Source of the DNA: Frankiaceae bacterium
Lineage (GTDB): Bacteria; Actinomycetota; Actinomycetes; JADGOU01
NCBI GenBank assembly: GCA_017882835.1
Contig: JADGOU010000052.1
Span: 1 to 12,811 of the forward strand
Reading direction: 5' to 3'
DNA length: 12,811 bases
Part shown: positions 4,855 to 12,488 of the stretch, piece after piece
How positions within the stretch are numbered: position 1 is the stretch's first letter
How the letters are laid out: every line of letters begins with the position of its first letter
Translations under genes and position numbers: made by a program
The notes under the pieces: generated by a model
Seen by the model: only the letters and a program-made list of their open reading frames with translations
Told to the model about the DNA's origin: nothing
Database searches by the model: none

Positions 4855-6363
4855 ATGGACGTGCCGAGGGCCCTAGCCGGCCTGCCGGAGAAGTTCGCCC
4901 TGCTCGGGCTGACCTTCGACGACGTCCTGCTGCTGCCGGCGGCATCTGAGGTCGTGCCGAGCGAGGCGGACACCCGCACTCGGCTGTCTGGCGGCATCGA
5001 GCTGCACATCCCGTTGCTCTCTTCCGCCATGGACACCGTGACGGAGGGCCGGATGGCCATCGCGATGGCCCGTCAGGGTGGCGTCGGCGTTCTGCACCGC
5101 AACATGTCCATCGACGAGCAAGCGCAGCACGTCGACATCGTGAAACGGTCGGAAGCAGGCATGATCACCTCGCCGGTGACCTGCCGGCCGGAGGCCACCA
5201 TCGCCGACGCCGACGCCCTGATGGCTCGCTACCGGATCTCCGGGCTGCCGGTCATCGACCCCGACGGCGTACTGATCGGCATCGTCACCAACCGCGACAT
5301 CCGCTTCGAGCGCGACCACCGCCGGCGGGTTGCCGAGGTGATGACCCGGATGCCGCTGGTCACCGCGTCGCCCGGCGTGGCGGCCGACGACGCCATGGCG
5401 CTGCTGGCCCGACACAAGATCGAGAAGCTGCCGCTGGTCGACGAGCGGGACCGGCTGTGCGGACTGATCACCGTCAAGGACTTCGTCAAGCGCGACCGCT
5501 ACCCGCACGCCACCAAGGACACCGACGGTCGGCTGATGGTCGGTGCCGCAGTGGGCGTCGGTGAGGACGCCTACAAGCGGGGCCGGACCTTGGTCGACGC
5601 CGGGGTGGACTTCCTCGTGGTCGACACCGCCCACGGCCACTCCCGGGGTGTGCTGGAGATGGTCCGCCGGTTCACCTCGGACACGCCGGTGGACGTGATC
5701 GGCGGCAACGTCGCTACCCGGGAGGGTGCGCTGGCGCTGGTCGAGGCCGGCGCCGACGCGGTCAAGGTCGGGGTCGGTCCGGGCTCGATCTGCACCACCC
5801 GGGTGGTTGCCGGGGTGGGCGTGCCGCAGGTGACCGCCATCTACGAGTGCGCGCAGGCCGCGCACGGGGCCGGCGTACCGGTCATTGGCGACGGTGGCAT
5901 GCAGCACTCCGGGGACATTGCCAAGGCGATCGCGGCCGGCGCCGACTCGGTCATGCTCGGTAGCCTGCTCGCCGGGGTGGAGGAGAGCCCCGGCGAGCTG
6001 ATCTTCATCAATGGCAAGCAGTACAAGTCCTACCGCGGCATGGGCTCGCTCGGCGCCATGCAAAGCCGGGGGGAGGCTCGGTCCTACTCCAAGGACCGCT
6101 ACTTCCAGGATGACGTGCTCTCCGACGACAAGCTGGTGCCCGAGGGCGTCGAGGGCCAGGTGCCCTACCGCGGGCCGCTGGAGACCGTGGCGCACCAGCT
6201 CGTCGGCGGCCTACGGGCCGGCATGGGGTATGCCGGGACGCCGACGATCGCTGCGCTGCAGGAGCAGAGCCGGCTGATGCGGATCACCACTGCCGGGCTC
6301 GAGGAAAGCCACCCGCACGACGTGCAGATGACGACCGAGGCCCCGAACTACCTGGGTCGCTGA
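4855..6363 (+). CDS. guaB: Inosine-5'-monophosphate dehydrogenase
   Basis: A 502-residue cytoplasmic enzyme that oxidises IMP to XMP with NAD+, the committed step of GMP synthesis. The TIM barrel opens with LGLTFDDVLLLPA (from about 17). Two CBS domains (about 100-216) are inserted, as in full-length bacterial enzymes; these bind purine nucleotides for allosteric control. The active-site loop is GVGPGSICTTR with the catalytic C313. The phosphate-binding segment is IGDGGMQHSGDIAKA (about 344-358), followed by MLGSLLAG. The mobile flap has SKDRYFQ with the R415-Y416 pair. The C-terminal ESHPHDVQMT and EAPNY are typical of actinobacterial GuaB. Start choice: ATG 4855 gives the usual length and an N-terminus like Streptomyces GuaB; GTG 4798, ATG 4819 and GTG 4837 are longer alternatives. 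guaB3 follows after 13 bp, so the two are probably one operon. Confidence 0.96.
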   Translation: MDVPRALAGLPEKFALLGLTFDDVLLLPAASEVVPSEADTRTRLSGGIELHIPLLSSAMDTVTEGRMAIAMARQGGVGVLHRNMSIDEQAQHVDIVKRSEAGMITSPVTCRPEATIADADALMARYRISGLPVIDPDGVLIGIVTNRDIRFERDHRRRVAEVMTRMPLVTASPGVAADDAMALLARHKIEKLPLVDERDRLCGLITVKDFVKRDRYPHATKDTDGRLMVGAAVGVGEDAYKRGRTLVDAGVDFLVVDTAHGHSRGVLEMVRRFTSDTPVDVIGGNVATREGALALVEAGADAVKVGVGPGSICTTRVVAGVGVPQVTAIYECAQAAHGAGVPVIGDGGMQHSGDIAKAIAAGADSVMLGSLLAGVEESPGELIFINGKQYKSYRGMGSLGAMQSRGEARSYSKDRYFQDDVLSDDKLVPEGVEGQVPYRGPLETVAHQLVGGLRAGMGYAGTPTIAALQEQSRLMRITTAGLEESHPHDVQMTTEAPNYLGR

Positions 6364-6376
6364 GTCGGGGACGGAC

Positions 6377-7543
6377 ATGGCAGACGTCGAGATCGGCGTG
6401 GGCAAGAGTGGTCGCCGGGCCTACGGGTTCGACGACATCGCGATCGTGCCGTCGCGGCGTACCCGCGACCCGGAAGACATCTCCCTCGCCTGGGAGATAG
6501 ATGCCTACCGGTTCGAGCTGCCGCTGTTGGCCAGCGCGATGGACTCGGTAGTCTCGCCGGCGACGGCGATCGCGATCGGCCGCCTCGGTGGCTTGGGAGT
6601 GATCAACCTCGAGGGTCTGTGGACCCGGTACGACGACCCGGAGCCGGTGCTGGCTGAGCTCGCCGGTCTGGACAACGCCGCGGCCGCGGCGCGGATGCGC
6701 GAGCTCTACCAGGTGCCGATCCGCCCCGAGCTGATCGGTAAGCGGATTGGCGAGATCCGCGATGCCGGCGTGGTCACGGCAGCCTCACTCACCCCGCAAC
6801 GCACCCAACGGCTGCACCGGGCGGTGATCGAGGCCGGGGTGGACCTGTTCGTCATCCAGGGGACAGTGGTTTCCGCCGAGCATGTCTCCAGCCGGTCGGA
6901 GCCGCTGAACCTGAAGAAGTTCATTGCCGAGCTTGACGTACCGGTGATCGTCGGTGGCTGCGCGACGTACCAGGCGGCGTTGCACCTGATGCGTACCGGC
7001 GCGGCCGGGTTGCTGGTCGGCGTGGGTTCCTGCCAGGCCGGTACGACGCGGGGGGTGATCGGCGTCGGGGTGCCGATGGCCACCGCGATCGCGGACGCGG
7101 CCGGCGCCCGCCGCGACTACCTCGACGAGTCCGGCGGTAGGTACGTGCACGTCATCGCCGACGGCGCCATGCGCACCGGCGGGGACATCGCCAAGGCCAT
7201 CGCCTGCGGCGCCGACGCGGTCATGCTCGGCTCGCCGCTGGCTCGGGCAGCCGAGGCGCCCGGTCGCGGCTATGCCTGGGGGATGACGGCCGGTCATCCC
7301 GACCTGCCGCGGGGCACTCGGCTGCGGATGCCGGCCGCCGGGTCGCTGCGCGAGATCCTGCTCGGCCCGGCGTCGGTCGACGACGGCACGGTCAACCTCT
7401 TCGGCGGTCTGGCCATGTCGATGGCGATGACCGGCTACTCCACCCTTAAGGAGTTCCAGAAGGTGGAGGTGATGGTGGCGCCGGCGCTGCAGACCGAGGG
7501 CAAGGCGCTGCAGCGGGCGCAGCGCGTCGGAATGGGGGGTTGA
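6377..7543 (+). CDS. guaB3: GuaB3-type IMP dehydrogenase paralogue without CBS domains
   Basis: A 388-residue paralogue of guaB. The barrel starts with AYGFDDIAIVPSRRTR (15-30) and contains LASAMDSVVSP (51-61), a direct junction without CBS domains, VIQGTVVSAEHVSS (159-172), and IADGAMRTGGDIAKAIACGAD, all hallmarks of actinobacterial GuaB3. Compared with GuaB, the loop equivalent to GPGSICTTR reads GVGSCQAGTTR: Gly222 replaces the catalytic cysteine and a Cys (C219) lies three residues earlier. Some GuaB3 proteins elsewhere are reported to have IMP dehydrogenase activity, while mycobacterial GuaB3 is regarded as inactive or unassigned, so activity cannot be assumed here. The ATG at 6377 has GGGGA (6367-6371) 5 nt upstream. 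The gene sits 13 bp after guaB and is almost certainly co-transcribed. It converges with the aminotransferase gene. Confidence 0.94.
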   Translation: MADVEIGVGKSGRRAYGFDDIAIVPSRRTRDPEDISLAWEIDAYRFELPLLASAMDSVVSPATAIAIGRLGGLGVINLEGLWTRYDDPEPVLAELAGLDNAAAAARMRELYQVPIRPELIGKRIGEIRDAGVVTAASLTPQRTQRLHRAVIEAGVDLFVIQGTVVSAEHVSSRSEPLNLKKFIAELDVPVIVGGCATYQAALHLMRTGAAGLLVGVGSCQAGTTRGVIGVGVPMATAIADAAGARRDYLDESGGRYVHVIADGAMRTGGDIAKAIACGADAVMLGSPLARAAEAPGRGYAWGMTAGHPDLPRGTRLRMPAAGSLREILLGPASVDDGTVNLFGGLAMSMAMTGYSTLKEFQKVEVMVAPALQTEGKALQRAQRVGMGG

Positions 7544-7549
7544 CCGGGG

Positions 7550-7571
7550 CCCGCGCGGGGTCGTCCGCGGG
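7550..7571. terminator. Weak hairpin between convergent guaB3 and aminotransferase genes
   Basis: CCCGCG (7550-7555) and CGCGGG (7566-7571) can pair around a 10-nt loop in the 38-bp gap between two convergent stop codons. There is no U-tract. A shared bidirectional terminator is plausible only because of its position. Confidence 0.3.
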
Positions 7572-7581
7572 AGCCTGCGCG

Positions 7582-8778
7582 TTAGCCGAGCTTGGGCAAC
7601 GCTCGGCGGATCGTGCGCGCCGCCTGGGCGATCCGTTGCTCGTTCTCGATCAGAGCGAACCGGACATAGCCCTCGCCACCCAGGCCGAACCCGACTCCGG
7701 GCGAGACCGCCACCTTGGCCTCGGTGACCAGCATCTGGGCGAAGTCCAGCGAGCCCATGTCCGCATACGCCGCCGGGATTGGCGCCCAGACGAACATGGT
7801 TCCTTTCGGCCGCTCGATCTCCCAGCCGATCCGGCCGAAGGAGTCACACAGGGCGTCCCGGCGTCCTTGGTAGATGGCCGCCACTTCCTTGGGGTAGTCC
7901 GGCGCATCGTTCAGGGTCACCGTGGCGGCGATCTGGATCGGCTGGAAGGTGCCGTAGTCCAGGTAGCTCTTGATCTTCTTCAGCGCGGCGACCACCTTGG
8001 CGTTGCCGACCAGGAAGCCGACCCGCCACCCCGCCATGGAGAAGCTCTTGGTCAGTGTGTAGAGCTCGACCGAGCACTCCTTGGCCCCGGGCACCTGCAG
8101 CACGCTCGGCGGCGAGTAGCCGTCGAAGGCGGTGTCGGAGTAGGCGAAGTCGTGCACCAGCACGACGTCGTTGTCGGCCGCGAAGCGGACCAGGGCCGTC
8201 ATCGCGTCGAGGTCGATGCAGGTCGTGGTCGGGTTGTGCGGGAAGGAGCACAGGATCACCCGCGGCCGCGGCCACTGGCTCTGGAACACGTCGATGCAGC
8301 CCTGCAGGAAGTCGCGGTCGCCGTCGCCGGTGACCCGGACTTGTGCCACCTCCGCCCCGGCGAACAACGGCGCGTAGATGTGGATTGGGTAGCTCGGCGT
8401 CGGCACGATGGCGGAGTCGCCCGGACCGAGCAGCACCCACATCAGGTGCGACAGGCCCTCCTTGGCTCCGATCGTGCTGACGATCTCGGTCTCCGGGTCA
8501 AGCTCGACGCCGAAGCGGCGCAGGTAGAGATCGGCGAGCGCGGAGCGCAGCTTCGGGATGCCGGCGGACAGCGAGTAGCGGTGGTTGCGTGCGTTGCGGG
8601 CGGCTTCGGCGAGCTTTTCCACCGCGATCGACGGTGATGGGATGTCCGGGTTGCCGAAGCCGAGGTCCACCACGTCGTGGCCGGCCCGCCGGGCGGCGGC
8701 CTTAAGGTCGTTGATGATCGTGAAGACGTACGGCGGCAGGCCGTTGATCCGGCGGAACTGGTACTCGTCCAAAGACAC
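7582..8778 (-). CDS. alaC: AlaC-type class I/II aminotransferase
   Basis: A 398-residue PLP enzyme (fold type I). FRRINGLPPYVF near the N-terminus and DLGFGNPDIPSP (about 38-49) open the protein. IGAKEGLSHLMW is the cofactor phosphate-binding region, followed by PTPSYPIHIYA. FPHNPT has N182, VHDFAYSD has D210 and Y213, and LYTLTKSFSMAGWRVGF has the Schiff-base K244 and R252. VRFALIEN near the C-terminus carries a substrate-carboxylate Arg. The protein matches my recollection of E. coli AlaC (YfdZ) along its length, so glutamate-pyruvate transamination to alanine is the best guess; database entries often say LL-diaminopimelate-type aminotransferase. GTG 8778 is chosen because of GGGGAGAGGG about 8-9 nt upstream and a -10-like TAACCT at 8810-8815. 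An in-frame ATG at 8832 would add 18 residues. It is divergent from the gabD2 operon. Confidence 0.88.
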   Translation of the reverse strand: MSLDEYQFRRINGLPPYVFTIINDLKAAARRAGHDVVDLGFGNPDIPSPSIAVEKLAEAARNARNHRYSLSAGIPKLRSALADLYLRRFGVELDPETEIVSTIGAKEGLSHLMWVLLGPGDSAIVPTPSYPIHIYAPLFAGAEVAQVRVTGDGDRDFLQGCIDVFQSQWPRPRVILCSFPHNPTTTCIDLDAMTALVRFAADNDVVLVHDFAYSDTAFDGYSPPSVLQVPGAKECSVELYTLTKSFSMAGWRVGFLVGNAKVVAALKKIKSYLDYGTFQPIQIAATVTLNDAPDYPKEVAAIYQGRRDALCDSFGRIGWEIERPKGTMFVWAPIPAAYADMGSLDFAQMLVTEAKVAVSPGVGFGLGGEGYVRFALIENEQRIAQAARTIRRALPKLG

Positions 8779-8786
8779 GTCGTCGG

Positions 8787-8815
8787 CCCTCTCCCCACCC
8801 CAGGTCACCAGGTTA
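8787..8815 (-). promoter_or_regulatory. Candidate -10 and ribosome binding site of the aminotransferase gene
   Basis: On the minus strand TAACCT (8810-8815, pattern TAnnnT) is followed by the purine run GGGGAGAGGG (8787-8796) and then GTG 8778. Predicted transcription near 8803 would start inside the longer reading frame and supports the shorter protein. No convincing -35 was seen. Confidence 0.35.
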
Positions 8816-8872
8816 TCCTCGCCGGTCCGCATACCCTTGCGCTAGATCGCCGCGCCGCCCTGCGCCGGACCG

Positions 8873-8900
8873 CCCGCCGTCGGCATCGCCGCGCGGCGGG
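8873..8900. repeat. Inverted repeat in the aminotransferase-gabD2 divergent region
   Basis: CCCGCCG (8873-8879) and CGGCGGG (8894-8900) form a 7-bp inverted repeat with a 14-nt spacer in the 239-bp region between the divergent start codons. It could be an operator or a transcript hairpin; GC-rich composition also makes chance likely. Confidence 0.35.
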
Positions 8901-8934
8901 TCCGCCATAGCATCAGGCTTCGAAGGCGATCTGC

Positions 8935-9012
8935 CGGGTAGGTAACCGGCGGGTAACATCGCCCCAGGTCCCCGCCCTTACCCGGGCACCGTGCGCGCCT
9001 AACCACGAGGAG
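8935..9012 (+). promoter_or_regulatory. Candidate promoter and ribosome binding site of gabD2
   Basis: TAACAT at 8954-8959 is a -10-like element with only a poor -35 (CTGCCG) 17 nt upstream. CGGGTA occurs at 8935-8940 and again at 8950-8955, 15 bp apart, flanking the odd palindrome GGTAACC (8941-8947), which may be an operator. GAGGAG at 9007-9012 is a strong Shine-Dalgarno 5 nt before ATG 9018. The start codon is therefore well supported; the promoter is tentative. Confidence 0.45.
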
Positions 9013-9017
9013 CGGCG

Positions 9018-10643
9018 ATGACCACCACGGCCGAGCGCAATGACGAGCAGCCGCCAGCGGCCGGAGGCAACGCCACGCAGGCCCCAGAGAGTGCCGCGCT
9101 GGCGCCGGAGCTGGCCGCCCGGCTGCTGCGCCGGGTGACGCTGGCGCCGGGGGAGCACGCCAGCCAGCCGTCGTACGCCCCATTCACCGGCGAGCTGGTC
9201 GGCCGAGTGCCGGTCTGCACCGAGGTCGACGTGGACGCCGCCGTGCGCCTGGCCCGGGCGGCGCAGCAGAAGTGGGTTCGGACATCGGCGGCGCACCGGC
9301 GGCGGATCTTCCTGCGCTACCACGACCTGGTCTTGGACCGGCAGGACGAGATCCTCGATCTGGTCCAGCTGGAGACCGGCAAGGCCCGCAAGTCGGCGTT
9401 CGAGGAGCTCGCCGACGTGGCGATCGTCTCCCGTTACTACGCTCACACCGCGGCCCGGCAGCTGCGACCCCGCCGCCGCTGGGGTGCGCTGCCGGGGTTG
9501 ACCGCCGCGACCGAGTACTACCACCCGAAGGGCGTGGTGGGCATCATCGCGCCCTGGAACTACCCGCTGACGCTGCCCATCACCGACGCCATCCCCGCCC
9601 TGCTGGCCGGCAACGGGGTGGTGCTCAAGCCGGACTCGCAGACGCCGTTCACCGCCCTGCTGGGAGTGAACCTGCTGCGGGAGGCCGGCCTGCCGGAGGA
9701 CCTGTTCCAGGTGATCACCGGTGCGGGTCGGTCCATCGGTACGCCGATGATCGACCGCGTGGATTACTTGATGTTCACCGGGAGCACCGCCACCGGCCGA
9801 CACATCGCCGCTCAGTGCGGCCAGCGACTGATCGGCTTCTCCGCCGAGCTCGGCGGCAAGAACGCGATGGTGGTCTGCGCCGACGCCGACCTGGACAAGA
9901 CCGTCGCCGGCGCGCTCCGGGCCTGCTTCTCCAACTCCGGCCAGCTGTGCATCTCGATCGAGCGGATGTTCGTCGAGGACGCCATCTACGACGAGTTCGT
10001 GCCGCGCTTCACCGAGCGAGTCGCCGCCATGGCGCTGGGCGCTCAGCGGGACTACACCGCCGAGATGGGCAGCCTGATCACGCCTACCCAGCTCGAGGCG
10101 GTGGCCGCGCACGTCGACGACGCCGTGGCCAAGGGCGCCACGGTGCTGACCGGCGGCCGGCGACGGCCCGACATCGGCCCCCTATTCTACGAACCGACGG
10201 TGCTCACCGGCGTCACCGGCGACATGGACCTCGCGGCCGATGAGACCTTCGGCCCGGTGGTGTCGATCTACCGCGTGAAAGACCGGGAGGAGGCGGTCCG
10301 CCGCGCGAACGACACCGACTACGGCCTGAACGCCAGCGTGTGGTCCAAGGACACCGCGGCCGGCCGCGAGCTGGCCACCCGCCTCCAAGCCGGCATCGTC
10401 AATGTCAACGAGGCGTACGCCGCAGCCTGGGCGTCTACTGACGCCGCCATGGGTGGGATGAAGGCCTCGGGCGTCGGCCGTCGTCACGGCGTGGAGGGCA
10501 TCCGCAAGTACACCGAGTCCCAGACCGTGGCCGTCCAGCGCGGGCTGCCCATGGGTGCACCGCCGGGGATGAGCGAGCAGACCTACGCCAAGGTCATGAC
10601 GATGTCGCTGCGGATCCTCAAGCGCACACCTTTCGTCCCCTAG
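9018..10643 (+). CDS. gabD2: NADP-type succinate-semialdehyde dehydrogenase, GabD2 type
   Basis: A 541-residue aldehyde dehydrogenase. All catalytic elements are visible: APWNYP with N181, K204 in VLKPDSQTP, the nucleotide loop FTGSTATG (253-260), E277 in FSAELGGKN and the nucleophile C311 in NSGQLCIS. ETFGPV and the C-terminal GGMKASGVGRRHG with KYTESQT are typical. VLKPDSQTP, LIGFSAELGGKN, RACFSNSGQLCISIER and PDIGPLFYEPTVLT match my recollection of mycobacterial GabD2, which oxidises succinate semialdehyde to succinate. The first 30 or so residues are low-complexity and make the protein slightly longer than the mycobacterial one. A strong Shine-Dalgarno fixes ATG 9018. The GMC oxidoreductase gene follows after 51 bp with its own Shine-Dalgarno, so an operon is likely. 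Other aldehydes remain possible as substrates. Confidence 0.92.
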   Translation: MTTTAERNDEQPPAAGGNATQAPESAALAPELAARLLRRVTLAPGEHASQPSYAPFTGELVGRVPVCTEVDVDAAVRLARAAQQKWVRTSAAHRRRIFLRYHDLVLDRQDEILDLVQLETGKARKSAFEELADVAIVSRYYAHTAARQLRPRRRWGALPGLTAATEYYHPKGVVGIIAPWNYPLTLPITDAIPALLAGNGVVLKPDSQTPFTALLGVNLLREAGLPEDLFQVITGAGRSIGTPMIDRVDYLMFTGSTATGRHIAAQCGQRLIGFSAELGGKNAMVVCADADLDKTVAGALRACFSNSGQLCISIERMFVEDAIYDEFVPRFTERVAAMALGAQRDYTAEMGSLITPTQLEAVAAHVDDAVAKGATVLTGGRRRPDIGPLFYEPTVLTGVTGDMDLAADETFGPVVSIYRVKDREEAVRRANDTDYGLNASVWSKDTAAGRELATRLQAGIVNVNEAYAAAWASTDAAMGGMKASGVGRRHGVEGIRKYTESQTVAVQRGLPMGAPPGMSEQTYAKVMTMSLRILKRTPFVP

Positions 10644-10662
10644 CCGGCGAGTGCCGACGCCG

Positions 10663-10685
10663 CCCGGAAGAACCCGGAAGAAAGG
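10663..10685 (+). repeat. Perfect 10-bp tandem duplication running into a ribosome binding site
   Basis: CCCGGAAGAA occurs twice in immediate tandem (10663-10672 and 10673-10682). The end of the second copy merges with the Shine-Dalgarno AAAGGA, 9 nt before the GMC gene's GTG at 10695. The clear ribosome site fixes that start codon. Confidence 0.6.
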
Positions 10686-10694
10686 ACAGCAGAC

Positions 10695-12488
10695 GTGACC
10701 GAATTCGACTACGACGTCGTCGTCATCGGCAGCGGCTTCGGCGGCAGCGTGACCGCGCTGCGGCTGACCGAGAAGGGCTACCGCGTCGGCGTCCTGGAGG
10801 CCGGTCGCCGCTACACCAACGAAACGTTGCCCAAGACCAGCTGGCGGCTGCGCAAGTTCCTCTGGGCGCCCAAGCTGGGGCTGCACGGCATCCAGCGGAT
10901 CACGCTGCTCAAGGATGTGCTGATCCTGTCCGGCGCGGGCGTCGGCGGCGGGTCGCTGGTCTATGCCAACACCCTCTATGAGCCGTTGGGTGCCTTCTAC
11001 GACGACCACCAGTGGCGGCACATCACCGACTGGCGGGACGAGCTGGCGCCGTTCTACGACCAGGCCAAGCGCATGCTCGGGGTCGTCCAGAACCCGACCA
11101 TCACGCCGTCTGACGTGGCGATGAAGAAGGTGGCCGACGAGCTGGGCGTCGGGCACACCTTCCACCTCACCCCGGTCGGGGTCTTCTTCGGCGACGAGCC
11201 CGGCAAGCAGGTCGATGACCCGTTCTTCGGCGGGGTCGGACCGCGGCGTACCGGCTGCATCGAGTGCGGCAACTGCATGATCGGCTGTCGGTACGGCGCC
11301 AAGAACCGGCTGGACACCAACTACCTGCACCTGGCCGAGCGCGGCGGCACCCAGGTCCATCCGGATACCACGGCGACCGCCGTCCGACCGCTCGACGGTG
11401 GCGGTTACGCCGTCGACACCGTGCGCACCGGGAGCTGGCGCACCGGCACCCCGACGCGCACCTTCCGGGCCGAGCAGGTGGTCTTCTCCGCCGGCTCGCT
11501 CGGCACCCAGCGGCTGCTGCACGCCATGCGCGACGGGGGGGTCCTGCCGAACATCTCGCCGCGGCTGGGACAGCTCACCCGCACCAACTCCGAGTCGCTG
11601 CTCGGCGCCACCACCCAACGCCGCGACGTCGACTACTCCCAAGGCGTGGCGATCACGTCGTCGTTTTATCCCGACGACCACACCCACATCGAGCCGGTGC
11701 GGTACGGCAAGGGCAGCAACATGATGGGGATGCTGTCCTCACTGCTTACCGACGGCGACGGACCGGTGCCGCGGTGGGTGAAGTTTCTCAGCCAGGCGTT
11801 GGCGCACCCACTGCACCTGCTGCGGTCGATGATACTGCGGCACTGGTCGGAGCGAACGATCATCGCTTTGGTCATGCAGTCGCTGGACAACTCGATCACC
11901 ACCTACCGGAAGAAGGGCTTGCTCGGCACCCGGCTGCACTCCCGCAAGGGGCACGGCGAGGCGAACCCGACCTGGATACCGGCCGGCAACGACGCCGCCC
12001 GGCGGCTGGCCAAGGTCATCGACGGTCAGCCCGGCGGCACCATCGGCGAGATCGCGAACATTCCGATGACCGCCCACATCATCGGCGGCTGCGCGATCGG
12101 GGACTCCCCGGAGACCGGCGTCCTGGACCCGTTCCAGCGGGTGTACGGCCACGAAGGGCTGCACGTGGCGGACGGCTCGGCGCTGTCGGCCAACCTTGGC
12201 GTCAACCCGTCACTGTCGATCACCGCCCAGGCGGAGCGGACCATGTCGCTATGGCCGAACAAGGGCGAGGCCGACGCGCGGCCGCCGCTCGGCGAGCCGT
12301 ACCGGCGGATCGAGCCGGTGATGCCGCACTGGCCAGCGGTGCCGGCCACCGCGCGGGCCGCGCTGCGGTTCACCGCACCGGAGTCGGAACGGATCGCCCA
12401 GGCGGCACCCGACCGGCTGGCGCATGGCGAGGTGTCCGACGCCCTGCACTCGGGCTCCATCCCGGATCCGCTCGGCCACGTGAGCTGA
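10695..12488 (+). CDS. ChoD-type GMC flavin oxidoreductase with four-cysteine motif
   Basis: A 597-residue FAD enzyme of the GMC family. The dinucleotide-binding fold is VVVIGSGFGGS (8-18), with the acidic E35 of VLEAG. SGAGVGGGSLVYANTL (79-94) is the second FAD contact. The C-terminal domain has MTAHIIGGCAIG with H461 and GVNPSLSI with N504, the usual His-Asn pair at the flavin, plus HVADGSALSANLG. An unusual cluster C188, C191, C194, C198 (C-x2-C-x2-C-x3-C) precedes RYGAKN and resembles a ferredoxin [4Fe-4S] ligand set. There is no signal peptide or Tat motif. The closest named relative I recall is mycobacterial ChoD (putative cholesterol oxidase), also near guaB2-guaB3; steroid oxidation is not established by sequence. 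It lies 51 bp after gabD2 in a probable operon, so alcohol oxidation coupled to aldehyde oxidation is conceivable. Confidence 0.88.
   Translation: MTEFDYDVVVIGSGFGGSVTALRLTEKGYRVGVLEAGRRYTNETLPKTSWRLRKFLWAPKLGLHGIQRITLLKDVLILSGAGVGGGSLVYANTLYEPLGAFYDDHQWRHITDWRDELAPFYDQAKRMLGVVQNPTITPSDVAMKKVADELGVGHTFHLTPVGVFFGDEPGKQVDDPFFGGVGPRRTGCIECGNCMIGCRYGAKNRLDTNYLHLAERGGTQVHPDTTATAVRPLDGGGYAVDTVRTGSWRTGTPTRTFRAEQVVFSAGSLGTQRLLHAMRDGGVLPNISPRLGQLTRTNSESLLGATTQRRDVDYSQGVAITSSFYPDDHTHIEPVRYGKGSNMMGMLSSLLTDGDGPVPRWVKFLSQALAHPLHLLRSMILRHWSERTIIALVMQSLDNSITTYRKKGLLGTRLHSRKGHGEANPTWIPAGNDAARRLAKVIDGQPGGTIGEIANIPMTAHIIGGCAIGDSPETGVLDPFQRVYGHEGLHVADGSALSANLGVNPSLSITAQAERTMSLWPNKGEADARPPLGEPYRRIEPVMPHWPAVPATARAALRFTAPESERIAQAAPDRLAHGEVSDALHSGSIPDPLGHVS

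Noticed and set aside
4873..6195. 440-codon minus-strand open frame opposite guaB
   Set aside because: Strong conserved guaB on the plus strand explains it. Composition (His/Asp/Gly/Val) is a typical high-GC antisense shadow.
7540..8637. 365-codon plus-strand open frame opposite the aminotransferase
   Set aside because: Antisense shadow of a clear PLP enzyme; no domain recognised in its translation.
8913..10112. 399-codon minus-strand open frame opposite gabD2
   Set aside because: Antisense shadow; gabD2 has all catalytic motifs and a strong ribosome site.
10182..11687. 501-codon minus-strand open frame over gabD2 and the GMC gene
   Set aside because: It spans two well-supported genes on the other strand and has no recognisable domain.
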